The notes beneath the pieces were generated by a model. That model had not been told where the DNA came from, ran no database searches, and saw only the letters and a program-made list of their open reading frames with translations. A DNA stretch of 60,020 bases from an uncultured Collinsella sp. (GTDB lineage: Bacteria; Actinomycetota; Coriobacteriia; Coriobacteriales; Coriobacteriaceae): contig UQHT01000015.1 in the NCBI GenBank assembly GCA_900540875.1, positions 1 to 60,020 of the forward strand, in the 5' to 3' direction. Both the position numbers and the translations under genes were made by a program. Below are positions 1 to 8,221 of the stretch, one piece after another; the stretch's first letter is position 1, and every line of letters begins with the position of its first letter.

Positions 1-55
1 GGACGCCGCCCTCTCAAGGCGGAGATCACCAGTTCGAATCTGGTACGGGCTACCA
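1..55 (+). tRNA. tRNA-Glu (CTC), 5' end outside window
   Basis: The 3' portion of a tRNA is visible: a 5-bp anticodon stem (6-10 with 18-22) closes a 7-base loop at 11-17 with anticodon CTC at 13-15. A T-arm at 28-44 with loop TTCGAAT follows, then the acceptor strand 45-51, discriminator A and an encoded CCA at 53-55. Anticodon CTC reads GAG, so this is tRNA-Glu. The D-arm and 5' acceptor strand lie upstream of the window. Confidence 0.88.
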
Positions 56-65
56 TGAATCTGAG

Positions 66-97
66 ACCCGGGCTTCCAGCGGAAGTCCGGGTTTTTT
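66..97 (+). terminator. Rho-independent terminator after tRNA-Glu
   Basis: A GC-rich stem (ACCCGG..CTTCC pairing with GGAAG.CCGGGT around an AGC loop) is followed directly by a run of six T. It lies 10 bases after the tRNA 3' end. Confidence 0.85.
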
Positions 98-206
98 ATT
101 TCCGAGCAAACCATCTGCAATTCCTATTTGGCCCATAGCTTTACGTTCTGCTTGTGGCCCTTGCGGGTACAATATGCAAGATATTTGGAAGGTCAGAAGG
201 AGCCTC

Positions 207-1511
207 ATGACGGAGTCCTCTCAGCATACATCTAAGCCCCAGGTCGAGGTTGAGGCCTCGGGCGGCGATGACAACAAGGGTGCACGTCGCGGTGCCATTT
301 TTATCGGCGTCGTGCTGGTTGGCTACATCGTTTATCTGATTGTGACCGGTCAGATGGGACAGTTCTGGGCTGCCATGTCGAGCGTTCAGGCGCCGTGGCT
401 CGTTGCTGCATGCTTTTGCATGTTCCTGTACCTGTTCTTTGGCATCGTTGCCTATGCGATCGCCGTCTGGCTCGATCCCAATTCGCCCGTCGGCATTCGC
501 GACCTGATCTCGGTCGAGGCGAGCGGTATCTTCTTTGGCAACCTGACGCCCATGATGATGGGCTCTACGCCCGCCCAGATCTACCGCCTGACCAAGGCGG
601 GCCAAAATGTCGGCGAGGCCGGTGCCACGCAGTTCACGCGCTTTATCGTGTATCAGTTTGGCCTCGTTGCCTGGGGCGCCATTCTGCTGCTTGCCCGCAT
701 GCCGTTTTTCGCCGAGCGCTATGGCGACATGACGCTGCTGTGCGTCTTTAGCTTTGGCGGACACTGTTGCATTCTGCTTGGCATCTTTGCCGTCGCGCTC
801 ATGCCCAAGACCGTCACGCGCGTCGCGCACTGCATCATCAATTGGCTCGAGCGAATGGGCGTCTCTGCCACCAAGATCGAGGGCTGGCGTACGTTTGTCG
901 ACGGCGAAATCTACTCGTTCTCCGAGAAGTTCAAGCTTTCGGCCGGCCACTTTTCGTCCATGCTGCTCACGGTGGTCATCACCATGTTGCAGCTCGCATT
1001 TTTCTACCTCGTGCCGTATTTCCTGATGCTTGCCTTTGGTCACCACGAAGTCGACTTTTTCTCGGTCATGGCCGCGAGCGCCTTTGTTCAGCTCCTGAGC
1101 TCTGCTGTTCCCCTGCCCGGTGGCACCGGCGGCGCCGAGGGCGGCTTCGCACTGTTCCTGGGTCATTTCTTTGGATCGGCGTCGACCGCCGGTTATCTGC
1201 TATGGCGCCTCATTACGTTTATCGCTCCGACTATTTTGGCCGCGCCCCTGCTGGGCCTTAAGAGCGCTCACAACGAGAGTATCCATGCACGCTGGGATCG
1301 CGCGATGCGCAAGCTCGGACGATCGCCTCAGACGTCTTCTAAGCCTGCAAAGCCCCATCCTGTGAATGCGGTTACCGTGGATCCCAATCAGCATGCTCAG
1401 AAGGCTTCTGGGGCCGCCAAACCGTCGCATAAGACTTATGTGCGTCAGACAGGCGACGGCATCCGTGTGTCCCCGGCTGCTTTGAACAAAAAGAAGCTCC
1501 CTAAGGCGTAA
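207..1511 (+). CDS. YbhN/UPF0104-type multi-pass membrane protein (lysyl-PG synthase TM-domain family)
   Basis: A 434-residue polytopic membrane protein of the family that includes the flippase-like N-terminal part of MprF and the stand-alone YbhN/AglD proteins. A short hydrophilic N-terminus is followed by several hydrophobic segments from about residue 30 to 370. The family hallmark PLPGGTGGAEGGF lies near residue 305. A basic, Ser/Pro-rich cytoplasmic tail ends the protein. No lysyl-transferase domain is present, so it is a stand-alone membrane module whose substrate cannot be read from sequence; lipid or lipid-linked precursor flipping is the family-based guess. The ATG at 207 is preferred over 174 because AGAAGGAG lies just upstream. 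It is a single gene with no visible operon partner. Confidence 0.8.
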   Translation: MTESSQHTSKPQVEVEASGGDDNKGARRGAIFIGVVLVGYIVYLIVTGQMGQFWAAMSSVQAPWLVAACFCMFLYLFFGIVAYAIAVWLDPNSPVGIRDLISVEASGIFFGNLTPMMMGSTPAQIYRLTKAGQNVGEAGATQFTRFIVYQFGLVAWGAILLLARMPFFAERYGDMTLLCVFSFGGHCCILLGIFAVALMPKTVTRVAHCIINWLERMGVSATKIEGWRTFVDGEIYSFSEKFKLSAGHFSSMLLTVVITMLQLAFFYLVPYFLMLAFGHHEVDFFSVMAASAFVQLLSSAVPLPGGTGGAEGGFALFLGHFFGSASTAGYLLWRLITFIAPTILAAPLLGLKSAHNESIHARWDRAMRKLGRSPQTSSKPAKPHPVNAVTVDPNQHAQKASGAAKPSHKTYVRQTGDGIRVSPAALNKKKLPKA

Positions 1512-1629
1512 CAGTTGGTCGTGCGTTCTTCATGTTGCCGGGCTTTTTTGTGCCGGATGGGGGATAATCCTCTTACGTAGATTAACTCTCATCTGTTGAT
1601 GAATGCTTGCATTCCGAAGGGACACGTCC

Positions 1630-2241
1630 ATGGACACCAGCAAACCGCGCCTCGACCGCCGCATCGTTCGCAGCCGCAATGCCATCCTTTCTGCGTTTGA
1701 GCGCCTGCTGATGGATAAACCGCTTGGCGATATTACCGTGAGTGCCATCGCGCGTGAGGCCAATGTTGATCGTAAGACCTTCTACGTGCACTTTGGCACG
1801 GTCGACGGCCTGCTCGATGCCATCGCCGCCGATGTGGTGGAGATGATCGTCGACTCTGTCGAAAAGACGCTTTCCACTATGGGCAGTGACCCCAACGAGC
1901 GCGCCCTTGGAGCGGCGGCTACCTTCTTTAAGACTATCAACGAGGCACTTTGCAATAACCTTGTGCTCAATCGCCAGCTGATTGAAAACATCCCGCTCGA
2001 CGATTTTATGACGCGTTTGCGCGTGCCGCTCGAGCATGAGATTGCCGAGCGCGACTTGCTGCCCCACGGCCTCAAGGACGAGATGTTCGATTACTATCTG
2101 GCGTTTTTGCTGTCCGGTATTATCGGTATCTATCGCACGTGGGCGCTGTCTGACGGTTCGGTTCCTATCGAGCGTGTCTCGGAGGTCGCCAACGACCTGA
2201 CTCTCAATGGCCTGTCGAGTCTGGAATCTCGCTTGGATTAG
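1630..2241 (+). CDS. TetR-family transcriptional regulator
   Basis: A 203-residue TetR-type repressor. The N-terminal helix-turn-helix domain (about residues 10-55) shows the typical pattern: ILSAFERLLMDKPLGDITVS, then IAREANVDRKTFYVHF. The remaining all-helical part would bind a ligand and dimerise; its ligand is unknown. The ATG at 1630 follows CGAAGGGA at a suitable distance. It stands alone after the membrane protein gene, separated by 118 bases, and its stop is immediately followed by the IS3 remnant. Its target could be itself or the upstream membrane gene, but no operator is obvious. Confidence 0.85.
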   Translation: MDTSKPRLDRRIVRSRNAILSAFERLLMDKPLGDITVSAIAREANVDRKTFYVHFGTVDGLLDAIAADVVEMIVDSVEKTLSTMGSDPNERALGAAATFFKTINEALCNNLVLNRQLIENIPLDDFMTRLRVPLEHEIAERDLLPHGLKDEMFDYYLAFLLSGIIGIYRTWALSDGSVPIERVSEVANDLTLNGLSSLESRLD

Positions 2242-2246
2242 GCGCA

Positions 2247-2474
2247 GGCTTGAGTTCGCGAGGCGCTTGTCGGGGTGCAGCCCGATCGACCAGGCGACGA
2301 GCATCCCGCCGAAGCAGTCGATGACCGGGCTCAGGTAGACCTTCTCGCCGCCCGGGAGCCTGAACTCGGTGATGTCGGTGAGCCACAGCAGGTTGGGCTC
2401 GTCGGCGTGGAAATTCCTGTTTACGAGGTTCTCCGGCGCCTTGTAGACCTCGCCGGCGTAGGAGCTGTAGCCTG
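2247..2474 (-). pseudogene. IS3-family transposase (OrfB integrase core) remnant
   Basis: Read on the minus strand this stretch gives an uninterrupted piece of an IS3-type integrase core, including FHADEPNLLWLTDITEF and LSPVIDCFGGMLVAWSIG. The first Asp of the DDE triad lies in WLTDITEF. A stop lies just upstream of the surviving fragment and the frame runs out into the neighbouring gene, so both ends of the protein are missing (about 75 of roughly 280 residues remain). It cannot be active. It marks the left edge of the cobalamin block. Confidence 0.85.
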
Positions 2475-2498
2475 AGGATCCTTAAAAGAAAGTCCAGT

Positions 2499-3815
2499 TT
2501 ATCCTTTCCACCCCAATTGGGAATCCTCCGATGCGCCTTCGCACGCTCGCATGACCTCGATACCGTGCGAGCGTGCGAACTCGACGAGCTCTGCGTTGCG
2601 GGCGTTTATGGTGCCGAAGGCGGCGGGACACACGATAAGGCGCGCGCAGTGGACGAGGAGCTCTTTGGCGCGGGCTATGGTTCTATCCCCGATCGGCTCG
2701 AAGGCGCGCTCGGTCACGCATTCCGCCGCCAGGTCGCGCGCGAGCTCGCAGTCGATGTCCCCTTCGTGCAGAACGCCCGTGTAGAACGCCTTGCCCTGCC
2801 GGATGAGCTGGCGAAACACAGCCGACCCCGTACCTGCGCCGGCGATGACGAACGTGTGCGCATCGCCGTGCGGGCGTCCAATTTCCACGCTGCCGAAGCG
2901 CTCGTTGAAGGTGCCATGTTGAAGGCCGTAGAGCTCGCCAATCGTCTCGCGCGTGAATATGTCCTCGGGTGCGCCGGCGCGGAAGACCCGGCCGTCCTTC
3001 ACGCAAATCACCTTGTCGGCGCTTTTCTGCGCGAGCTCGAGTTCGTGGATGGACATGATGACAGCCACATTCCGCGATTTCGCAAGGTGGCGAAGTATTC
3101 GCAGCAGGTCGATCTGGTAGCGGATATCGAGATACGACGTGGGCTCGTCGAGCACGAGCACACGCGGATCCTGCGCGATGGCGCGTGCGAGCATGACGCG
3201 CTGGCGTTGCCCGTCGCTTATCTGCATGAAGTCGCGCTCGGCGAGCTCTTCCACACGTGCGGTTTTCATGGCCTCGTCGACCCGACTATGGTCGTCGGGC
3301 GAGAGTGTGCCCATTCGCCCGGTGTAGGGGTGCCTTCCCGCCTCTACGACATCGCGGCAGGTGAGGAGCTCGGTCCGGGGGCGATCTGTCAGCATAACGG
3401 CAAGGTTCCTTGCAAACTCCGCCGTCTTCCATCGGGAAATCTCCCGCCCGTCGAGCTCGACCGCGCCGGCAAGCGGTGCCAGATGGCGTGTGATGGTTTT
3501 TAAGATGGTCGACTTGCCCGAGCCGTTCGGCCCGATGAGCGCCACGACGTCGCCCGCACGAACCTCCAGATCGACGCCTCCGACTACGACCTTCTTGTCG
3601 TAGCCCGCCGACAGGTCGCTTATGTGGAAAAGCGGCGCTCCGTCAGCCTGCGTTTCGACCGTAGTTTCGAGGTTCGGCTCCGCTCGGAAGAGGCGTTCCG
3701 CGCGCAGTTCCGCACGAGCCGAAAGTGCCTTCTGGCGCTTTCGTGCGAGCTCAGGACTGTCTAAGCATGGAATGTCCCCTCCGAGCGTTTTGGGCCGCGG
3801 CACGAATTCCCCCAT
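2499..3815 (-). CDS. ABC transporter ATPase (BtuD/FecE type) with C-terminal extension
   Basis: The ATP-hydrolysing subunit of the BtuCD/FecCDE-like importer whose permease and lipoprotein are encoded just upstream. The ABC domain covers about residues 60-310, with Walker A GPNGSGKST (95-103), an unusual signature ISDGQ (199-203) where LSGGQ is normal, and Walker B VLVLDEPT (219-226). A roughly 55-residue N-terminal leader and a roughly 130-residue C-terminal domain of unknown role flank it, making it 438 residues against a usual 255-270. The start ATG directly follows the permease stop. Downstream of a cobalamin riboswitch the likely cargo is a corrinoid, a tetrapyrrole or metal chelate. The family alone does not separate these. 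Confidence 0.85.
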   Translation of the reverse strand: MGEFVPRPKTLGGDIPCLDSPELARKRQKALSARAELRAERLFRAEPNLETTVETQADGAPLFHISDLSAGYDKKVVVGGVDLEVRAGDVVALIGPNGSGKSTILKTITRHLAPLAGAVELDGREISRWKTAEFARNLAVMLTDRPRTELLTCRDVVEAGRHPYTGRMGTLSPDDHSRVDEAMKTARVEELAERDFMQISDGQRQRVMLARAIAQDPRVLVLDEPTSYLDIRYQIDLLRILRHLAKSRNVAVIMSIHELELAQKSADKVICVKDGRVFRAGAPEDIFTRETIGELYGLQHGTFNERFGSVEIGRPHGDAHTFVIAGAGTGSAVFRQLIRQGKAFYTGVLHEGDIDCELARDLAAECVTERAFEPIGDRTIARAKELLVHCARLIVCPAAFGTINARNAELVEFARSHGIEVMRACEGASEDSQLGWKG

Positions 3816-4856
3816 CTACCTCACCCGCTTCTTCAACATGAGCGCGATAACCACCGGAGCGCCGAAGATGGCGGTGACGGCGCTGATGGAAAGCTCGACG
3901 GGAGAGAACAGCGTGCGCGCGATCAAATCGCAGCCCGCGCAGAAGATGGCGCCTCCCAAGAAGCACGCAGGAATCACGCGGATGGACTTCGACGACTTCA
4001 GCGCCGACTTCACGAGATGCGGAACCGCGATGCCTACGAACGACACCGGACCAGCGAACGCGGTCACGCAGGCGGAGAGCATGCTCGCTAGAAGGACGAG
4101 CACCACGCGGAAGTGTGCGACGTTCACGCCGACGCTTTTCGCGTAGGCTTCTCCCAGCTGGAAGGCGGAAAGGGGCTTCGATATCGCGAATACGCATGCG
4201 CTCACGGTGATCACCACGACCGCGATGATCGCGATGTCGTCCCAGCTCGAACCCGAGAAGCTACCCAAAGACCAGTTGTGCAGGTTCACGATGGACTGGT
4301 CGTCGGCGAAGGCGATGAGGAAGTTCGTCGCCGCCGAGCAGATGTATCCCACCATGACGCCCGCCACGATGAGCATGGCCATGGAACTTATGCGCCGTGC
4401 GATGAGGAGCACGAAGCCGATGGTGATAAGCGAGCCCAGAAACGCTGCGGCCACCATGGCCGGCGAGGACATGGCCTGGTTCGCGCCTAGAAGTACGATC
4501 ATCGTAAGCGCGACGACGAACTTTGCGCCCGAGGAGACGCCCAAGATGAACGGGTCGGCGATGGGGTTGTTGAAAAACGTCTGCAGCAGGAACCCGGAAA
4601 GCGAAAGTGCCCCGCCGAGAAGCACGGCTGAAAGCACGCGCGGCAGGCGAATCTCCCAGATGACCTGGCTTTCCATGGAATTGGCCGCGCCGCCCGAAAG
4701 GATGCCGGGGATGTGGTCTGCGGGCACGAGCACGCTCCCGATGCACAGGTTGGCCCCGACGAGCACGATGAGGGCAACAGCGAGCAGCGCCGTCACGACG
4801 CGACACCGCGCGGCGCGCCCCGATTCGTCGTATGCCATGGAAAGCCGGCTTCTCAT
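3816..4856 (-). CDS. FecCD/BtuC-family ABC transporter permease
   Basis: A 346-residue membrane subunit of a metal-chelate/cobalamin importer. Many hydrophobic segments run through the protein. Family hallmarks include IRLPRVLSAVLLGGALSLSG near residue 70-90, NPIADPFILGVSSGA, and a C-terminal GPVSFVGIAVPHLVK motif that contacts the ATPase. It starts 4 bases after the lipoprotein stop and abuts the ATPase gene, so the three are co-transcribed. Length and motifs are those of an intact BtuC/FecD-type protein. A second in-frame ATG (MAYDESG) lies six codons in and could be the true start. Confidence 0.9.
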   Translation of the reverse strand: MRSRLSMAYDESGRAARCRVVTALLAVALIVLVGANLCIGSVLVPADHIPGILSGGAANSMESQVIWEIRLPRVLSAVLLGGALSLSGFLLQTFFNNPIADPFILGVSSGAKFVVALTMIVLLGANQAMSSPAMVAAAFLGSLITIGFVLLIARRISSMAMLIVAGVMVGYICSAATNFLIAFADDQSIVNLHNWSLGSFSGSSWDDIAIIAVVVITVSACVFAISKPLSAFQLGEAYAKSVGVNVAHFRVVLVLLASMLSACVTAFAGPVSFVGIAVPHLVKSALKSSKSIRVIPACFLGGAIFCAGCDLIARTLFSPVELSISAVTAIFGAPVVIALMLKKRVR

Positions 4857-4860
4857 GGCG

Positions 4861-6432
4861 CTAACCGAGCTTCCTCAGATAATGGAAGTCGCTCGCGTCA
4901 TCGCCGGTGAACGCCCCGTGCAGCTCGTCGATAATGTCGGCGGTAGAAGTCATCTGCTGGTACATGTCGGCGCTTGTGACCCAGACGTTGCCGTTCTTCA
5001 CGGCTTTGAACTGCGACAATAGCGCGTTTTTGCCTACGAAGTCGTTCAAGGTGGCAACTGACTCGTCGATGGTGCCGTTGTAGACGATAATGTCGGCATC
5101 CTTCGCCGTCGCGTAGAAGCGCTCGATTTCGAGCGTTACTGACGAACCTGACGTCGACGACGCCTGCGCGTCATCGAGCGCGTAGCTGCCGCCTGCAAGC
5201 TCGATCATCTGCGCCACGTAGTCGCCCGCCCGCCGCGTGACGGCGGCCCCGTTCGAGTTAATGTAGAAATACGCCACGGTTTTACCTGACGACGCGAGCC
5301 CCGACGTTTGCTCGACGCGGGCCTTCTGCTCGTTGAACAGGTGCGCGGCCTCGTCTTCCTTGTCGAACAGGACGCCGAAAAGCTTAATCCACTCGACGCG
5401 CCCGAGTGCTTCGGGCTCGCTCGACGACTGTTCGGTGAGCACGACGAGCCCGAGCTTCTGCAGCTTTTCCTTCACATCGGGCGTGTGGTTGATCATGGTG
5501 TTCTCGATGGCGAGCGTGCAGCCCGAGGCCGATATTCGCTCGTAGTCGGGCGCGCTGTACTTGCCGCCGTAGGCGATCGCCCCACTTTCGAGCGCGCTTT
5601 TGAAGCCTGCGACCGAGCAATCGTCGGCCTTCGTGCCCGACATGATGATATTGTCGTTCGCATCGAGCGCGTCGACCAGGCACATCGTCGCCGACGACAC
5701 GAGGTACACCTTGTCGGCGGGGCGCCTTATGACCGCGATGTCGGAGCTCAACCCATCAGGTACCTTCGCATCTTGCGGCACCACGAGGAAACGCTCCCCA
5801 TTCGAAACGCAGATAAGCCGCAGACCGCCTTCGAACTCGTCGACAGTGAAGTGCTCGGCGTATTCAAGCTGAAGCGCCCCTGTTGGCTTCCAGCCACAGC
5901 CCAAATCGGCGTTGTGGAAGTCGGCCGCGGCGCTTAAAGCCGTTCCCGCAGGGGAGCCGCCGCTTGCTTCGTCGCCCGATTTCTCCTTCATGGTGGATGA
6001 GTCGAAGTGAATCGTGTAGTCGATGGTGTGCGGCGTCGACATGGCGACGGTCTCGGCCGACACGGCGATGTCCTCGTCGAGCGTGACGGGTATCTCGAAC
6101 GTGGAGTTGCCGCCGTCGTTTACGGGCGCGTAGTCCACGCCGTCGACGGTCATCTTGTCGTAGTTCGAACTCGACCAGGTGATGGTCGCGGTGTAGGTGT
6201 CGCCATCCTTCACAATTGTGGTGGGTGAGGCGATGCTTGCGCGCCCTGACCCGCCGGAAAGCGAGACACTCACAGTGTATTCCTGAGAGCCCACCGTGCC
6301 ACCGGTCGCGTTTGGGCTCGCACTGCACCCCGCGAAGGGAAGCGCGAGCAGGGCGATGAGAACGCAGGCGATCGCGCGCGCCGCGATGCTGTGGCGCTTC
6401 CTGTTTTCCCCCTTGGGAAGAATCGACCGCAT
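4861..6432 (-). CDS. Substrate-binding lipoprotein of the BtuCD/FecCDE-type importer, two-domain
   Basis: A 523-residue lipoprotein. A basic N-terminus and hydrophobic stretch end in the lipobox LPFAGC (Cys36). Residues about 45-155 form a beta-rich domain with GGSGRASI, ITWSSSNYD and the PHTIDYTIHF ending. A periplasmic-binding-protein fold of the FecB/BtuF class follows (about 160-523; RVEWIKLFGVLFDKEDEA, AYFYINSNG, IIVYNG). The extra N-terminal domain recurs in the small lipoprotein encoded next door. It would be anchored outside the membrane and deliver the ligand to the permease encoded downstream. The start is placed 4 bases after the preceding gene's stop. The ligand is probably a corrinoid, haem or metal chelate; context favours cobalt/corrinoid. 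Confidence 0.85.
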   Translation of the reverse strand: MRSILPKGENRKRHSIAARAIACVLIALLALPFAGCSASPNATGGTVGSQEYTVSVSLSGGSGRASIASPTTIVKDGDTYTATITWSSSNYDKMTVDGVDYAPVNDGGNSTFEIPVTLDEDIAVSAETVAMSTPHTIDYTIHFDSSTMKEKSGDEASGGSPAGTALSAAADFHNADLGCGWKPTGALQLEYAEHFTVDEFEGGLRLICVSNGERFLVVPQDAKVPDGLSSDIAVIRRPADKVYLVSSATMCLVDALDANDNIIMSGTKADDCSVAGFKSALESGAIAYGGKYSAPDYERISASGCTLAIENTMINHTPDVKEKLQKLGLVVLTEQSSSEPEALGRVEWIKLFGVLFDKEDEAAHLFNEQKARVEQTSGLASSGKTVAYFYINSNGAAVTRRAGDYVAQMIELAGGSYALDDAQASSTSGSSVTLEIERFYATAKDADIIVYNGTIDESVATLNDFVGKNALLSQFKAVKNGNVWVTSADMYQQMTSTADIIDELHGAFTGDDASDFHYLRKLG

Positions 6433-6436
6433 GGCG

Positions 6437-6970
6437 TTACTTCAGTGCGTCGGCGCGCAGATCGACGCCGGCGGATTCGAACACAAGCGTGCGGTCGTAC
6501 CACTGCTCTTTTCTAATACTCCACGCGGCACAGGCGGTGTCCTCGTCGAGCGCATCAACGGGCACGTCGTAGGTGTACTTACCTTCCGCGTTTTCCACAT
6601 AGGGGATGAAGTCGGCCTCGCTCGCGGCGGCAGCCTCGTCGCCCGTGCCCATGAAGAGCTTGCCGTAGCCCGTGCCGGAAAGCGTCATCACGCAGTGCAT
6701 GGAGCCGTTTTCCACGATGAGCTGGGCGTCCACAATCCTGAACATGTTTGAGCTGGAATCTACGGTGATCGGATAGGTGCCGTCGGCCACCTTGTCGGCG
6801 GTGATGGGGGCAGCGCTTGCGCCCTCGGTTTCATCGGCCGCCTGCTCGGTCTTTTCCTGGGAATCGGTATTGCTTGCCTTTGCGCCGTCGCTTGAATTTC
6901 CGGCGCAGCCGGCGAGCGAGAACGCGAGAAGCGCCGCCGACAGGGCGAAGACGAGGGTTTTCTTCAACAT
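6437..6970 (-). CDS. Small lipoprotein sharing the extra domain of the adjacent binding protein
   Basis: A 177-residue predicted lipoprotein with signal sequence and lipobox LAGC (Cys22), then a Ser/Glu-rich linker to about residue 60. One beta-rich domain follows: DGTYPITV, CVMTLSGTGYGKLFMG, YTYDVPVDALDED and YDRTLVFES. This domain aligns by eye with residues 45-155 of the binding protein encoded next: same order of strands, same GxY, PV.LDED and final aromatic-rich strand. It has no binding-protein fold of its own. The ATG at 6970 is chosen because AAAGGA precedes it and the lipoprotein signal begins there. Its position between cbiK and the transporter suggests an accessory ligand-capture or handover role, which is inference. 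Confidence 0.75.
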   Translation of the reverse strand: MLKKTLVFALSAALLAFSLAGCAGNSSDGAKASNTDSQEKTEQAADETEGASAAPITADKVADGTYPITVDSSSNMFRIVDAQLIVENGSMHCVMTLSGTGYGKLFMGTGDEAAAASEADFIPYVENAEGKYTYDVPVDALDEDTACAAWSIRKEQWYDRTLVFESAGVDLRADALK

Positions 6971-7032
6971 GGAGGGATTCCTTTCAATCGCTTCTACCGC
7001 CCGCGCCGTGCGGTGGGCGGGCGGGATGCGAA

Positions 7033-7079
7033 TGCAACGGGCATGCGCCGTCGGTCGGGGAAGGCGCATGCCCGTTGCA
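7033..7079 (-). repeat. Perfect 17-bp inverted repeat between cbiK and the lipoprotein gene
   Basis: Arms 7033-7049 and 7063-7079 pair perfectly around a 13-base loop. There is no T-run after it in the direction of transcription, so a simple terminator is unlikely. An RNA-stabilising or processing hairpin inside the operon is more plausible. Confidence 0.7.
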
Positions 7080-7114
7080 CGGGGACGCGACCGGCGCCCC
7101 CGTGCGCGGCGAGT

Positions 7115-8041
7115 TTACAGCTTGGCGATGGCGTCGTCCACGTGCGAGACGTAGATGTCGTCGACCGCGGCGTTCTGTCCCAGACCCTGGAGCAGGCACG
7201 TCACTTCGAAGCCGGCGGCCACGAACTTCGCAGCCCAGCTGTCGGGGTCGGTCTCGTCTGCCATGTCGTTGTTCGCGTGGTCGCCCGCGACCACCATGAA
7301 CGGCGCGAGCACGGCCTTCTTGTACCCTGCGGCGCTCGCAGCGGCGATAACATCCTCGCAGGTCGGTTCAGCCTCGACGGTGCCGACGAAGAACTGCGTC
7401 AAGCCCTCGTTCTTGAACACTTCCTGCATCTTGGCATAGTCGGCGTTGGAATCGGCTTCGGTGCCGTGGCCCATGAGGCACAGCGCCGTCTCGCCGTTGT
7501 CGAAGGACGCCATGTTCTCCTTAATGGCTGCGGCCACCTTCTTGTAGTCGTCGTCGGAGGTGAGCAGCGGGTCGCCGAGCGAGATCTTGTCGAACTCGTC
7601 GGCGTACTTGTCGAGCTCGTCTTTCACGTCGGCGTATTCCAGGCCAGCCATGAGATGCGTCGGCTGCACGACGATTTCCTTCACGCCGTCTTCCACGCAG
7701 CGGTCGAGCGCCTCGGTCATGTTGTCGATCGTGATGCCGTCGCGCTTCTTCAGCTTGTCGATGATGATCTGCGCGGTGAAGGCGCGGCGGATGTCGTAGT
7801 CCTGCCAGTACTTCTCGCGGATAGCGTCTTCGATGGCGCCGATGGTGATGTGGCGCGAGTCGTTGTAGCTCGTGCCGAAGCTCGTGACGAGAATGACCGG
7901 CTTCACGGCCTTCTCCTTTTCACTCGATTTCTCGGAACTCGCGGAGGTGCTGGAGCAGCCCGCGAGCGCGACTCCGGCGAGCGCGACGGCTCCGGTTGCT
8001 GCGGCGCCCATGAAGCCGCGGCGTGACATCTGGTCGGACAT
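7115..8041 (-). CDS. cbiK: Exported sirohydrochlorin cobaltochelatase, CbiK type
   Basis: A 308-residue class II chelatase that inserts cobalt into sirohydrochlorin, the first committed step of anaerobic cobalamin synthesis. The candidate metal/porphyrin residues of the CbiK family are present: His129 in QPTHLMAG, His192 in LMGHGTEAD, Glu223/Glu225 in TVEAEPT and His255 in AGDHANND. Unlike cytosolic CbiK it begins with an export signal: MSRRGFMG (twin arginine at 7-8), a hydrophobic stretch, then LAGC at Cys29. That predicts a Tat-exported lipoprotein. The ATG at 8041 follows AAAGGG. It is the first gene after the cobalamin riboswitch and leads the transporter operon. A periplasmic CbiK next to a transporter is known in Desulfovibrio; the function here may likewise be transport-linked. 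Confidence 0.9.
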   Translation of the reverse strand: MSDQMSRRGFMGAAATGAVALAGVALAGCSSTSASSEKSSEKEKAVKPVILVTSFGTSYNDSRHITIGAIEDAIREKYWQDYDIRRAFTAQIIIDKLKKRDGITIDNMTEALDRCVEDGVKEIVVQPTHLMAGLEYADVKDELDKYADEFDKISLGDPLLTSDDDYKKVAAAIKENMASFDNGETALCLMGHGTEADSNADYAKMQEVFKNEGLTQFFVGTVEAEPTCEDVIAAASAAGYKKAVLAPFMVVAGDHANNDMADETDPDSWAAKFVAAGFEVTCLLQGLGQNAAVDDIYVSHVDDAIAKL

Positions 8042-8106
8042 GGTTTTCCCTTTCCTCGGTTTGCCGGTCCCCCGGCGACAGTTGCTTATCGGCACAAGCG
8101 AAAGAA

Positions 8107-8139
8107 AAGCGCGCTCGTCCGCAAAGGGATAGCGCGCTT
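8107..8139 (-). terminator. Candidate riboswitch expression-platform terminator ahead of cbiK
   Basis: On the minus strand AAGCGCGCT pairs with AGCGCGCTT and is followed by TTTCTTT. It lies between the cobalamin aptamer and the cbiK start. It fits the intrinsic terminator that ligand binding would favour. Confidence 0.75.
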
Positions 8140-8221
8140 GTTTCTTGCATTCGAAAGGGAAGCGCACTCCTCGGGGTTCACAAGGAGCTAACGCCACGGC
8201 GATGCCGTGAGGAAAAGGCGA

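Noticed and set aside
1..55. tRNA-Glu as the integration site of the cobalamin block
   Set aside because: Two intact genes separate it from the left edge at 2247, and no copy of its 3' end is seen at the right edge near 25,100.
2517..3503. Long open frame on the plus strand opposite the ABC ATPase
   Set aside because: It is the antisense shadow of a gene with intact Walker motifs. GC-rich codons keep opposite frames open throughout this window, and I saw no domain in it.
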